Positions 8,828 to 18,700 of a stretch of 64,000 nt of DNA are shown piece by piece. The notes under the pieces were generated by a model, which was not told the DNA's origin, did not search any database, and saw nothing but the letters and a program-made list of their open reading frames with translations. The stretch lies in the NCBI GenBank assembly GCA_028564705.1, contig JAPXFQ010002825.1:170871-234870 (forward strand), read 5' to 3'. This stretch comes from Apricaphanius iberus (taxonomy: Eukaryota; Chordata; Actinopteri; Cyprinodontiformes; Aphaniidae). Numbering within the stretch: the stretch's first letter is position 1; every line of letters begins with the position of its first letter. A program made the position numbers and the translations under genes.

Positions 8828-11430
8828 TTAATAGTGGCCAAAGATGTACACCCGTCTCTCAGATGTACCAATAAAAGCTGTGGCTATTTCTCTTTTGTCT
8901 AGTTTCTTCAGTCTATTCCTGTGGACATGGCAGACTGCAGTGCTGTTAAGCCTCAGCTGTGTCATCGTCGACCTCAACCGTCGCAGAGCGCTGAAACTCC
9001 TTTCAGCCTCACAGGATGACACTGGGACCACAATTAGCAGTCTCACCAGAGTTTCAACTTGTGAGAAGAGCCCTCTGACCTCTGGTTGCATCACTCTAAG
9101 AATCTGGGCTGCTTCTTTGCAGGAAGTGTAGGCATGATTTGCTTTAAACATTGCCAGCTGAATTTGCAGTTTGTGCAGGTCCAGTTCTGGGTACTGGCTC
9201 AACATATCGTTGGTCTTTCCGGTAAGCAACAGCTCATCCAGCTTGTCCAGATTTTCCAGACTCGGCTGGTCAAAGCGGTCATGTAGCTGGGTGATAACCG
9301 TGTCAATGGCGCTGAAAAACTGGACCCGGAAATACTCCTCTGGTGTCTCAGGAGTATGATGCTTGGCGGGACCACCATATCGTCTGGATGGCATTCTGAC
9401 ATGAGGTGGTTTTATTGGCTGGAGGTCCAAGTCTGCAACAAGGTTCACAGCTTTTTCATAGATTCCCATGAAACTATCATCAGTCCTCAAAGAGAGAAAG
9501 CCCTTTCTGGTGTAATCAACTGCTTTCAGCATTCCACTGATGGTTTTTCCTCTTGCTTGCAGACTCAAGTTCAGGTCCTCCAAGATCATAAGGACCTCTT
9601 GTCCCAGGAGAAGGCCAAGAATGGTGTTGCCCTTTTCCAGTCTGTCAAGTAGGCCATTAGCTTTAGAAGCAGTGCTGTCAGTGAGATTTGTAGATGCCAT
9701 CTCTTCCAGTGCAGCCAAGATGGACTCGTATTGAGTTAGAACTGCTCTAATGGCTGGTGTGCGCACAGTCCATCTGGTGGCACACAGAGGCTTGATGGAG
9801 ATGAAGGAGCCTTTTTTTGATATGCATATGTTTTTGAATATCGTTCTGCATTTTCCAGACTGAGCAAACAAGCAGCCCAGCTCGTGTACCCACTGCAGAG
9901 CATCCCTGATCACAGGTGTGGAGGTACATGCAGCCTGTGTGACAAGGTTCACACAGTGTGGGCCACAGTGGACAAAGGTAGCCAATGGTTGCTCTCTTCT
10001 AATCTGAGCTTGTAGCCCTGACAGATGCCCTGACATGTTGGCTGCTCCATCATAGGTCTGTCCACGAAGACCTGAGAAAGGCAGGTTTAGGCGGAGCAGC
10101 ACATCAGAGACAGTTTTAAAAAGGTTTTCGCCAGTTGTTGAAGAGGCCTCATACAGCCCAACAAAGTCCTCCTTAGGCTCCAGACCACCATCAACATACC
10201 GGAGGCATATCGAGACCTGTTCAGTGCCAGATATGTCCTGGGTCCCATCCATTATCAGAGAGTACTGTAATACAGGTAATGAATGGATTTCAGCTGCTAG
10301 TTTTCTGATAATCTTGTTGCTCATCAACTTCAGCAGCTCATTTTGACACTCAGGACTTGTGTATGAATGATTCTTCTGCAGCCAGCTTGCCAGATTGGGG
10401 TCATTCTCAGCCTTCTCATCCAGATGCTGCTTGAAGTTTCCCTCATCATTGTCATGACCTCTGAGAGCTAGGCCCTGTTTTGCAAGGTACCTCACCGAAC
10501 TAACAATCTCTATCAGTGCTGACCTGGCCTTCTCCTGTGCACTTTCTGAGAGGTTGCATTCTGACTGACCTATGTGTATGCGTGTGTGTGTCAACAGCAA
10601 CTATGTGTGGCCTACTACCAGCGTGCCTTTCAAATGACTCCCTAGCCTTCTTCCAGTTTCTGAACCCCTGAGAAATAAAGGTTTGTTCAGTTTTTTTTGC
10701 CATTTTTGAGATGTTGCTTTTGAAAGCAGTTGTGCAGAAGAAGCACAAAACTCCTTTTATTTCAGGACTGTAATGGAGCCAGGGGAAGATTCTGAACCAG
10801 CTCTCTTGGAAGTGAAGAGTGCGGTTTGGCAGAGTTTGTGGCTCAACTAGCTGTGCAGGTGGTTGGTATGGGGAACTTGGACCCTCAGCTGAATCGCTCC
10901 CTCTGGTTTTCATGTGCAGGGTTATCCTGCTGCTCCGCATCAGTAGCTGATGGCTCGATCTGTAATGTAATCAATTGTCATTTATTTCTTTACATAGTTC
11001 TCAGTATGTTTTAATTGCACACAAATTACTCTAATTGGTCTACTATTGCCATTTTTTTTTTTATCCACAACTTTCTTTCCTGTTTGTATTTGTAGTAGTA
11101 ATTGTTGTGTTGTAGATCCATCTGTTGGTGCAATCAAATGTTTTCCACATTTTCTTCACAAGTTTAACCGATCCAAAGCCCTGCCAGATGGATAAAACTT
11201 GCATATGCTTTTTTTTTTTTTTCTTGAACCCTCACCTGCTGAACCGGATCTGAGCTTGCTTCAACACACTCCACTTCTTCAGCCAGTGATTGTGCTTGCT
11301 GTAAGAGTATACCAAAGTTGGTTTTATATTTAGTGCAAGGTTATCAGTTTTTCTGTTATGTGAATCTCACTTCTGCATTCTCAGCTGCCTGTTCGAGCAT
11401 ATCTTTGTTTTTCTCTGTCACATGCTGTTC
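8828..11430 (-). pseudogene. TTF-zinc-finger (ZMYM1-like) hAT transposase, multi-exon, two frameshifts
   Basis: Read on the minus strand. Exons at 11371-11430 (20 codons, acidic) and 11236-11298 (21 codons, acidic) each have an AG acceptor and GTGAG donor and keep phase 0. A third acceptor (ttacattacag) opens the main exon at 10959. A frameshift near 10,890-10,905 leads into the TTF-type zinc finger: FQESWFRIFPWLHY, then GVLCFFC, FISQGFRNWK and FERHAGS. A second shift at the CA/GT run (10570-10600) leads into a 590-codon frame with the RNase H-like fold: IMDGTQD, GQTYDGAANMSG, HCGPHCVNLV, LCATRW, and the C-terminal dimerisation block SSCEAERSFSALRRLRS. The proposed catalytic residues D, D and E are all present. 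hAT transposases excise and reinsert DNA and leave 8-bp duplications. No start codon upstream of the mini-exons was identified. Only two frame breaks in over 2 kb suggests recent activity. A domesticated ZMYM1-like gene is the alternative. Confidence 0.85.
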
Positions 11431-13079
11431 CTGATAGAAAATGGGTAATAAAACAAACATTGTGCGATTTGATTTGTTTCTTTTTTGTTAATGCAGCATA
11501 GATTTTGACTTAATTATCTTTGGGGGTTCTTTTGTGGAAAAGTATAGATTCTTAAGGTGTCCATTTGTTGACTTCCAAAAAAGGACACATTCCTGAAACA
11601 CTCAAGTTGTTGTTTATTTGAAAAACACTTGACTTTAACATATTTAAAGTGTGCCTGCCCTATTTGATTAAAAATGTAAACCTCATAGGCTAAGTCAAAA
11701 AGTAAAATTACTATTCTCTGGAAATAACTATTTTAAAAATTACCCTGAAACACTAATTGGTCAGTCATATGGGCCAAGTCTTTTTTTCTTTTTTGTCTAA
11801 TGAAACAAAACGCAATAAAAATTGGGATGTTTGGCACCTGAAAACCCTATGCAACTTATGCTTATGGTGCACTCTTACATCATATGTGACTCTAGGGGGC
11901 GCTGATTCCTACTGAACAAACGTGCTGCTACTTTGTAATGCCATTAAAATCTGATTTTTAGGTTAACATTGTTTGTCCTTCAGTCACATTTGCACCTAAA
12001 ACCTGAATTGAGACTTATTTACACACTTTCACCCCAAAATTTTTTCCCACTAATACTTTTGAGTTATGGAGGGGTCATTTAACATAAGGCCATTTGCTGT
12101 CGGGACCTTGTAGGAATTAAACAGCGCCACTCAGTGACAGGTGAAGTCTCCTAAAAACATGATGAAAACCCAGACATTTTATCAATCTATGAAATCCTCC
12201 CAGATCCCCATGGAAGCCATGAGAAGCAAACATGTCTCAAGAAGGGGTTTGTTCACCTGGCATAGCTGTCTGGTTTGTATCTGTTATTGCTGCTAGCTAA
12301 TTGTTAGCAGCCGAGAAGAGAAAAAGTCATTGTCCTGTTTTATCTACGTCAGTTTAAAAAATAACACTGGATATCTTATTTATTTTTCTTAAGGGCTGCA
12401 CTTACAGCACATTTTTCTTGCCGAAAAACCATCGGATATCGGTTGCGTTTTTTCTTTTCGACATGGTGGGACACCAGCTTCAGCTTAACTTTTTATTTTA
12501 AATCAATGAATCCGGTAGGTCACGGACAGCTTAGCTGTGGGAGTGTGGAGTTGACCAGAGAGTGGAGCCTGATATAAGCGGTAAGATGAATATATTTCTC
12601 TGAAAATCTGATCGCATATTTGACTATATCCACCACAAATAATACAACAAGCATCTTTTGTGTTAGGTTTGCTATCATATGGTTATTAATGATTCTTCCT
12701 AGCCTACAGCCTAATGGTGGGTTTTAATGTCATTAAAAGAAAATCATCTGACTTTCAGTTTTATTGAATAATTGAATGATTTTTAACAACAGTCAATACA
12801 CTATGGTGCATACTGTAGTGAAACGGCAAACTGAAGAATACTCAAATATGCATAGCATAGGCTATTTAAAAATTGTCCCGGCAATATTTAAACTCCACTC
12901 AAGTGTAATTATGTTGTCCCCCCCAATTCTAAAAGCAAACTGACGCCAATGATAACAATAATAAAAATTGCTTCACTTTTGTCTTTTTAAATACGATTTA
13001 CTGTACAAAGTGTCAGAGAGCTCAGTACTGTAAAAGAAAAAAGAAAATAATCAAGAACTGAATAAAATTGTTACCCTAA
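11431..13079. other. Non-coding DNA, possibly 5' part of the hAT element
   Basis: No coding signal. It may hold the promoter and any further 5' exon of the transposase gene, but I cannot place a start site. Around 11,890 and 12,120 there are short GGGGGCGCTG and CAGCGCCACTC words resembling common fish repeats. Confidence 0.3.
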
Positions 13080-13127
13080 AATCAAAATTCAAATCGAATC
13101 AAGGAAACGGAGAATCGTGACACCCCT
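13080..13127. mobile_element. hAT-type right terminus
   Basis: The stretch ends in GAATCGTGACACCCCTA. Its reverse complement shares the first 11 bases with the terminus at 4086. Together they could bound a roughly 9-kb hAT element that includes the transposase at 8828-11430, but the flanking 8-mers do not match. Confidence 0.4.
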
Positions 13128-13215
13128 AGGGGTGACCCTAAATAGTCGAAGATTCTATGCATCGATAGGCAGGACCTGATTCGACCCCCAATCTCAAGGT
13201 CGAATCTTCGAAAGT
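13127..13215. mobile_element. Second hAT-like terminus fragment
   Basis: Directly abutting the previous terminus, AGGGGTGACCCTAAATAG begins a short segment with inverted GTCGAAGATTC and GGTCGAATCTTCGA blocks. This is typical of one end of a small hAT MITE; I do not see its other end. Confidence 0.4.
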
Positions 13216-14421
13216 GAAACAAGCAATATTCCGTTGTGGCATTATTGGGATGCTCAATGTCTAATTACACACGAAAATGACTAGTTATATACATTTCTGA
13301 ATATGATAAATCTATAAAAATCAAACAAAAAAGAATTAAGAGTTTAATTAATTGCAACCGCACCTAGCTAGCAAATAAGTCACTGGAGACAGCCTTTTAG
13401 TTGCACTACTCTCATCATCACTAGGGGGGAGTTATCTTTGCAACTCCTGTATACCCATACAGGAAGCAGAGATGGAAGATAACGCAACAGTCAGAGCAGA
13501 CAAGTTCACTCCCATGCACCACGATCTCTAAGATGGTGCACAGACAAACACCATCAAACACTGACGACAACATAACTCAAGGGTTACTTAAAGAACATCA
13601 CTACATTTGAAACACAAACTATAATGTAAAACAGAAAACTTCAACAATTACACACACATGACACGGTTAAGGAGAGATTAGAACTTTCTGAGTAATGGTC
13701 ATTATAGTGGACAGTTAATCAAAAGGGGTTTTCCCCTCTAAAGCAAAGTTGTGGAAGGTGTTTGCCTATGAGCCTCTATATTGGAATTTAATGAGTTGTG
13801 CCAAATACCACCACCTACCGATCAAAATGCACGAAACACTGACTTAAAACAAGATGGTGGGGTAGCTGACAAAAACACCAATTAACTCGAGAATTTATTT
13901 GCATTTCTTCTATAGGAAAAAACTATGGAAGGTAAAAAAAAAACCTGGGAAAAAGGACTCTGAAAGGGCCATCATACAGAGGCCGTAATGGTGTCCTGTG
14001 TGCATCATGTCTAACAAAAACAAACTTATAACATGTTCAGAGCGGGGAAAGAATCAAACAGCTCAAATGGTAGAAAAGGTACCGCTTTTAAAATTCAAAC
14101 CCAGCTTCTTGCACACTTGTATTCTGCGTCGGCGCGTCACGTCAGTACATCGGCGAGTGGGCAAGGGTTTCTCTTCCACCGGGAAACTAGTAGTGTATAT
14201 TTAGTAACCATAGTGGCCCTAACCGGGTTTGTTCTAGCGTTAGTTAACAAAACAAGAAACTTAAAAGAACACATTTAACTGCTTACCAGACAATCCGATA
14301 TCTTCCATCAAATACGGTCCTATCTTTTCCTGAGTCTCGGAATCCCCAGCCTTCCAGCTCAATCCAGCCGACTCCTCTCTAGACCCTGCGACCCGGCTTG
14401 TGCTCCATCCTCCCCTCTCCC
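13216..14421. other. Spacer without recognised genes
   Basis: Open frames at 13998-14278 have no family motif. No RNA gene or repeat is supported. Confidence 0.3.
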
Positions 14422-14687
14422 CAAGTAGCTCCAGCCCCCGGCTCGTCCTCCATTCTCCCTGCTCCCCGACTGGTTCCAGCCGGCGGCTCAGCTCGTCTTC
14501 CCCGCTCCCCAAGTAGCTCCAGCCCACGGCTCGTCCTCCATCCTCCCCTCTTCCCAAGTAGCTCCAGCTGGCGGCTCAGCTCGTCTTCCCCGCTCCCCAA
14601 GTAGCTCCAGCCCACGGCTCGTCCTCCATCCTCCCCTCTTCCCAAGTAGCTCCAGCTGGCGGCTCAGCTCGTCCTCCATCTGCTGCC
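14422..14687. repeat. GC-rich minisatellite, 88-bp period, about 3 copies
   Basis: Units begin AAGTAGCTCCAGCC at about 14422, 14511 and 14599. Each 88-bp unit is built from two related halves of about 44 bp, both starting GTAGCTCCAGC and containing GGCTC(AG)CTCGTC. Because 88 is not a multiple of 3, the same repetitive peptide appears in shifted frames on both strands. Those frames are by-products of the repeat. Confidence 0.93.
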
Positions 14688-14811
14688 CCAAAGTTGCATA
14701 GGTGCCATAGATTTTCCATGTAATCTAGCTGCCCTGCTGCCTGGCAGCGAAGGGCGGTCTTAACGTGCCATTAGAAGACGCTAAGCTCTGAAGTACGAAA
14801 GACTGGGCCAG

Positions 14812-15160
14812 TCAATAATGTATAGGACCAGGAATGTGAAAAGGGTCACTTTGAGTCAGATGGTTGAACTGGGCAGGTGGAGCCTCAGGAAAAAACATGC
14901 TTGGAACACGAGTCGCCCAGCCTAAAACCGGTTCAGCTGGGGAGGCATCAAGGTCCTCTTTAGCCATGGAACACAACCCAAGCATAACCCGCGGGAAGCA
15001 GTCAATCCAGTTGCCATTGGTCAAAATAGCACGAAGTGCAGCTTTTAATGACCTGTGAAACCGCTCAAATAACCGTTAGCCTGCGAATTGTCCGCAGTGG
15101 TGCGGTGGATCTTAATCCCCAGATCCTCAGTCATGGTGGACCAAAGCTCTGTGGGCCCTT
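14812..15160 (-). pseudogene. Gypsy integrase C-terminal fragment
   Basis: The minus-strand translation includes ELWSTMTEDLGIKIHRTTA, then NSQANGY and, after a frameshift, ERFHRSLKAALRAILTN, followed by NWIDCFPRVMLGL and KEDLDASPAEPVLG. These are the end of the integrase catalytic core and the start of the C-terminal region of gypsy elements. The zinc-binding N-terminus and most of the core are absent, since RNase H sequence joins this fragment within about 30 bp. One frameshift near 15,065 breaks it further. Confidence 0.8.
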
Positions 15161-15182
15161 GAGGAAAAAACAGAAATGCGGT

Positions 15183-15425
15183 TTAGCCAGATCTGTCAAA
15201 AACACTGTATTTGCGCTCGTTGTCCCTCATCGTGCACATGAAAAAGGCAATCGGCTGCCAAACACCGAAGACCTGCTGCTCTAACACCGCCCCTACTGAT
15301 GCATCAGAGGCGTCAGTAGTCAAAGCCACCTTTGCTGAGGGGGAGGGGTGGGTCAAAAGGGTGGCATTGGTATGTGCAGACTTAGCATTATTAAAAGCTT
15401 GGAGGCGGTCTGGGGTCCAGTCCAC
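15183..15425 (-). pseudogene. Gypsy RNase H fragment
   Basis: Read on the minus strand, the frame contains ALTTDASDASVGAVLEQ, the first strand and catalytic Asp of the RNase H domain of gypsy reverse transcriptases, then PIAFFMCTMRDNERKYSVFDR, equivalent to the conserved PIAFFSR-L--E-KYS-FDRE region. The usual SR is replaced by MC, and the domain is cut short where it meets the integrase fragment. Confidence 0.85.
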
Positions 15426-15467
15426 ATTTTCGGTGGCCTTTTTCTTTTTAAGCGCGCCGTAAAGTGG

Positions 15468-16262
15468 CTACAGAACTTGTGCTGCCCTCTGGATGCAACG
15501 GTTGTAAAAATTAACCATGCTGAGAAACTCCTGCAGGGCTTTCACCATCTGAGGACGCGGGAAATCTGATACCGCTTGCACTTTTGTGAGTAACGGAACA
15601 GCGCCACTGCCAGAAATGCGATGGCCCAAAAACTCAATGACTGGTAGCCCGAACTGGCATTTTGCTGGGTTGACAATCAGACCATGTGCCGCTAGGCTTT
15701 GAGAAACCTGCAGTAGGTGGGACATGTGTTGTTCAGCAGAGCTGCTGGCCACCAGGATGTCATCCAGATAAACAAAAACGAAGGGTAAAACATGCAAGAC
15801 CGAATTCATCAACCGCTGAAAAGTTTCGGCAGTGCTTTTAGGCCGAAAGGCATTCATAAAAACACAAAAAGGCCGAATGGAGTAATCACAGCTGTTTTAG
15901 GGATGTCCTCCGAGCGCACCGGAATCTGGTAATAGCCGCGCACCAGGTCTAGTTCAGAAAAAATGGCGGTCCCAGCCAGATTGACAGAGAAGTCCTTGAT
16001 GTGGCGAATTGGATAACGATCCTTTACCTTGATATTATTAAGGCGGCGTAAATCCCTGCACTAAACGTCTAACTTGGGCACCATAGGTAATGGCGGAGCC
16101 CAAGGACTGTTAGAGCAGCAAGCAATGCCTAAACACTCCATGCTGGTGAACTCCAATAACCAGCTTAGCGGAATCGAGGCGGCGTGCTCACGTGAACACC
16201 AGGGGCCCGGTAGGGGGAATATAATGCTCTACCCCGTGCTTAGTGTCAATGTTAGAAAAGTT
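15468..16262 (-). pseudogene. Gypsy reverse transcriptase fragment
   Basis: On the minus strand the translation runs through a linker (ARRLDSAKL), [20 protein letters not shown], motif [24 protein letters not shown], then TFQRLMN, motif C VYLDDILVAS and FLGHRISGSG. These are fingers-palm motifs of Ty3/gypsy reverse transcriptase, which copies element RNA into DNA. The three catalytic aspartates (one in motif A, two in YLDD) are present. The reading frame is broken at several points between 15,857 and 16,262. Confidence 0.9.
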
Positions 16263-16439
16263 GAGAAGTGAAGGAAACTGATAATAACAACTGAAAATAG
16301 TTCTCAGAAGCTAAAACATTAGCACGAATTGTACAGCACCTCGCATCAGACAAGGCAGAGAGGAAAATTACACGGCATCAATTAACCATCTATTAGCGAC
16401 ATCAGTCCGTTTGCACAGAGGAAATTAGCCCCTATGATG

Positions 16440-16990
16440 GAAACTGAACTGAAAGCTACAAGTTCCACTGGAAGTCTTTACCGTGAAAGCAAACATTCAC
16501 TGACCTTTCGTCAAATGTTCTGATTGGGGAGCTGTGAGCAGCAGTAAGCAGCGGACCGCAGCCTTCCGGCAGCCTGTCTGAGCCAGCTGGGGGAACCAGG
16601 CTCTTCTTAGAACCAAAGTCCACCAGAAAGCGTCTCCCAGACCGTGAGTCCACAATGAAAAGCACCTTCTCCCTGTCGCAAATGACAACATTGGTTGTTG
16701 CGTTTCCCTGCGGCTTGAAACTGCAAGGCGGGAGGCAGCGGCGGGAGGCAGCAGCGGGAGGCAGCGGCGGGCTTTGGCGCCGAACCGTTGGTGGTAGAAG
16801 CAGAAGTCGATCTGCTGCGTCTCTGTGAAGCGTTCCTCGCAACCACCAATGGCCCGTCAGCCTCTGGGGATGGTGCCGGAGGCTCAGCAGATGCCGCTGG
16901 GGATGCGGAAGCCACCGCTTGGACTGCGAAGCTCCTTGTAGCCAGGAGGATGCGGTCGGCTTCTTCAGCTAGGGAACGGTAGTCCTTAGG
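16440..16990 (-). pseudogene. Gypsy gag C-terminus and protease fragment
   Basis: Across frames on the minus strand I read DFCFYHQRFGAKARRC, then PPCSF, the gag tail pattern found in vertebrate gypsy elements in place of a classical zinc knuckle, and after a linker LFIVDSRSGRRFLVDFGSKKSLVPPA. The last block corresponds to the retropepsin active site, normally D-T/S-G. Here the centre is DFG, which should abolish activity. Frameshifts separate the pieces. The upstream end meets a hAT MITE at 17003. Confidence 0.75.
16724..16772. repeat. Short GC-rich tandem repeat within gag
   Basis: GCGGGAGGCAGC is repeated about three and a half times with 12-15 bp spacing. It encodes a serine/alanine/arginine-rich insertion in the gag fragment and disturbs the frame there. 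Confidence 0.75.
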
Positions 16991-17002
16991 AGCAGCGGGG
17001 AG

Positions 17003-18101
17003 TAGGGCTGCACAATTAATCCGATTTTGATCGTGATCACGATTTTGGTGGCCACAATTAAATTACCTGATCGTCAACGATATTTACATTCAAAATGCGA
17101 GCTTCACTGCGTGCCTCTTTATCATCCACTGCCTCAACCAATAGTCTGCCAACCACCAGGGGGCCACCGCATGGCTAAAGCTTCATTAAGCTGCCTAAAG
17201 AAAAAAAACACACCTACGCCACTCAGCACTCACAATGGCTGCATCCGAATACGTAGACAACGTAGCAGGCAAACAGCAGTATGCGAGCGATGCGTTAGAT
17301 CTGAATCTCCAGTATGGATCTGACTAGTAGGCATAAAGTTCCTGGATGTGTAGTATCGCCACAATAAGCAGCTGGTGGATGCTACCCTATCCCACAATGC
17401 AGCTGAAGCCCCTTGGTTTAGCTTGTCAATAAAGCTTATTCAAATTCACTTCAGCTCTTCAACTGTAGGCTAAAGCTAACAAGCTACTCACCAGTGTTGA
17501 TACAGCCCAGAACACTGCAGCACTGAGCCGAAGACAGCAGGTCTATCCAAACCCTGTTGTGTTTTTAACGTTTTTTTCCGCTTCTGAGGACCGGGAGCAG
17601 AAACGAGGGAGATTTTAACAGCCACAGATGTTAGCAAGACGACACGACCTGGGTAAGTTTCCTGTCCATCTGTAAGAGATTCGTAGCGACCTGGGAGAGG
17701 GGAGTCCTGCTCAAAACAGCTGATTGTTTTAGTGTTTTAGTGCGTGGAGGATTGGTTCAAAATGGGACGCAACCTTTACCGGAGCCACGGAAACATTTAT
17801 CCGGAACAACGTCCTCCGCTGCTGCCTTGTTTTGATGTGTGAGCGCGGCGAAGTTGCGGTGATGGTTCACTTAGGCACTATTAAAAAATTCTGTTTCAGC
17901 TCAAATCATTTCATCCTTTTTGTTGTTTGAAAGGAGAGAGGGTGGCTGACAGAACTGCGTGGGTCATTGTTAACGATTCATTTGGAATAAGTAATGATTG
18001 TTGTATTAAGCTGTCTGATAGGGTATAATGAAAAAATGAGGGGACATTTTTTTTTTTCTATCAAACTTTTTTATCAACCCCTTTTTTATCGTCCAGCCCT
18101 A
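17003..18101. mobile_element. hAT-like MITE of about 1.1 kb
   Basis: The left end TAGGGCTGCACAATTAA and the reverse complement of the right end, TAGGGCTGGACGATAAA, are imperfect inverted repeats of hAT type. The flanking 8-mers gcggggag and ggtgggcg match at 5 of 8. The interior (17027-17323 and 17994-18060) has no transposase motifs. Confidence 0.6.
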
Positions 18102-18700
18102 GGTGGGCGTGTTGGGTTGCATCGGCACGCTTCAGACCAAGGTAGAGGTAGTCCAAAAAAACGGGTCAGCTGGGGTCGGCTCGAACTGGACACAGGTAAT
18201 AGAAACACGGCAGAACCGTTCCAAAGCTATGTGTTCCGTGCTGTACCAGTCCTAGTGGAAAAGGGGCAATAGAGACACAAAGGAAGAACAACCATGTATG
18301 CACTGACTCATGCCTAAGAGCAATTTAGAAAGAACAATTAACCTAATAGTCATGTGGGAGGAAGCCCAGGCCAATTCCCGGATTCAAACCCGGGACCTTC
18401 ATGCTGCAAAGCAACAGTGCCACCAACGAATTACAGCGTTAATGATCAATTTCCGAAAGAAATCCTGGACAGAAGACGCGTGTTATTTCCAATTAGGAAG
18501 AAACATATTAATGAGGGCTGTAAGGCTACAGTTACTGTAGATAAACTGTATGTTAATGGTCAGCTGTTTAGGGAACCTCAGGTTACTCCTTGGCTTTATT
18601 AGTCATATTTGACAGAGTCTAGATAGAAGTTGTTTTATCAGACAACTACAGTTTAAAGAAGCACAGCTCAGCAGGTTGCTTATGTTTGTAAATGTGGGCA
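18102..18700. other. Repeat-like spacer with a possible tRNA-derived fragment
   Basis: On the minus strand around 18360-18425, GGTCCCGGGTTTGAATCC resembles a polymerase III B box and is preceded by a TGGCACTGTTG word that could be a degenerate A box. It resembles a widespread fish repeat, but I cannot define its ends and it does not fold as a tRNA. Nothing else is recognised. Confidence 0.35.

Larger units (their letters stand above)
14790..17002 (-). mobile_element. Ty3/gypsy retrotransposon remnant
   Basis: On the minus strand, gag end, protease, reverse transcriptase, part of RNase H and the end of integrase follow one another in the gypsy order from about 16990 down to 14812. Most of the integrase and the end of RNase H are missing between them. 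No long terminal repeats or primer-binding site are visible inside the window, so the element is truncated at both ends or its LTRs are too diverged to see. A hAT-like MITE lies immediately upstream at 17003-18101. Confidence 0.85.

Noticed and set aside
14261..14691. Glycine/arginine-rich repetitive frames on the minus strand that look like a repeat protein
   Set aside because: They are the 88-bp minisatellite read in several frames; the same peptide recurs in shifted frames and there is no gene context.
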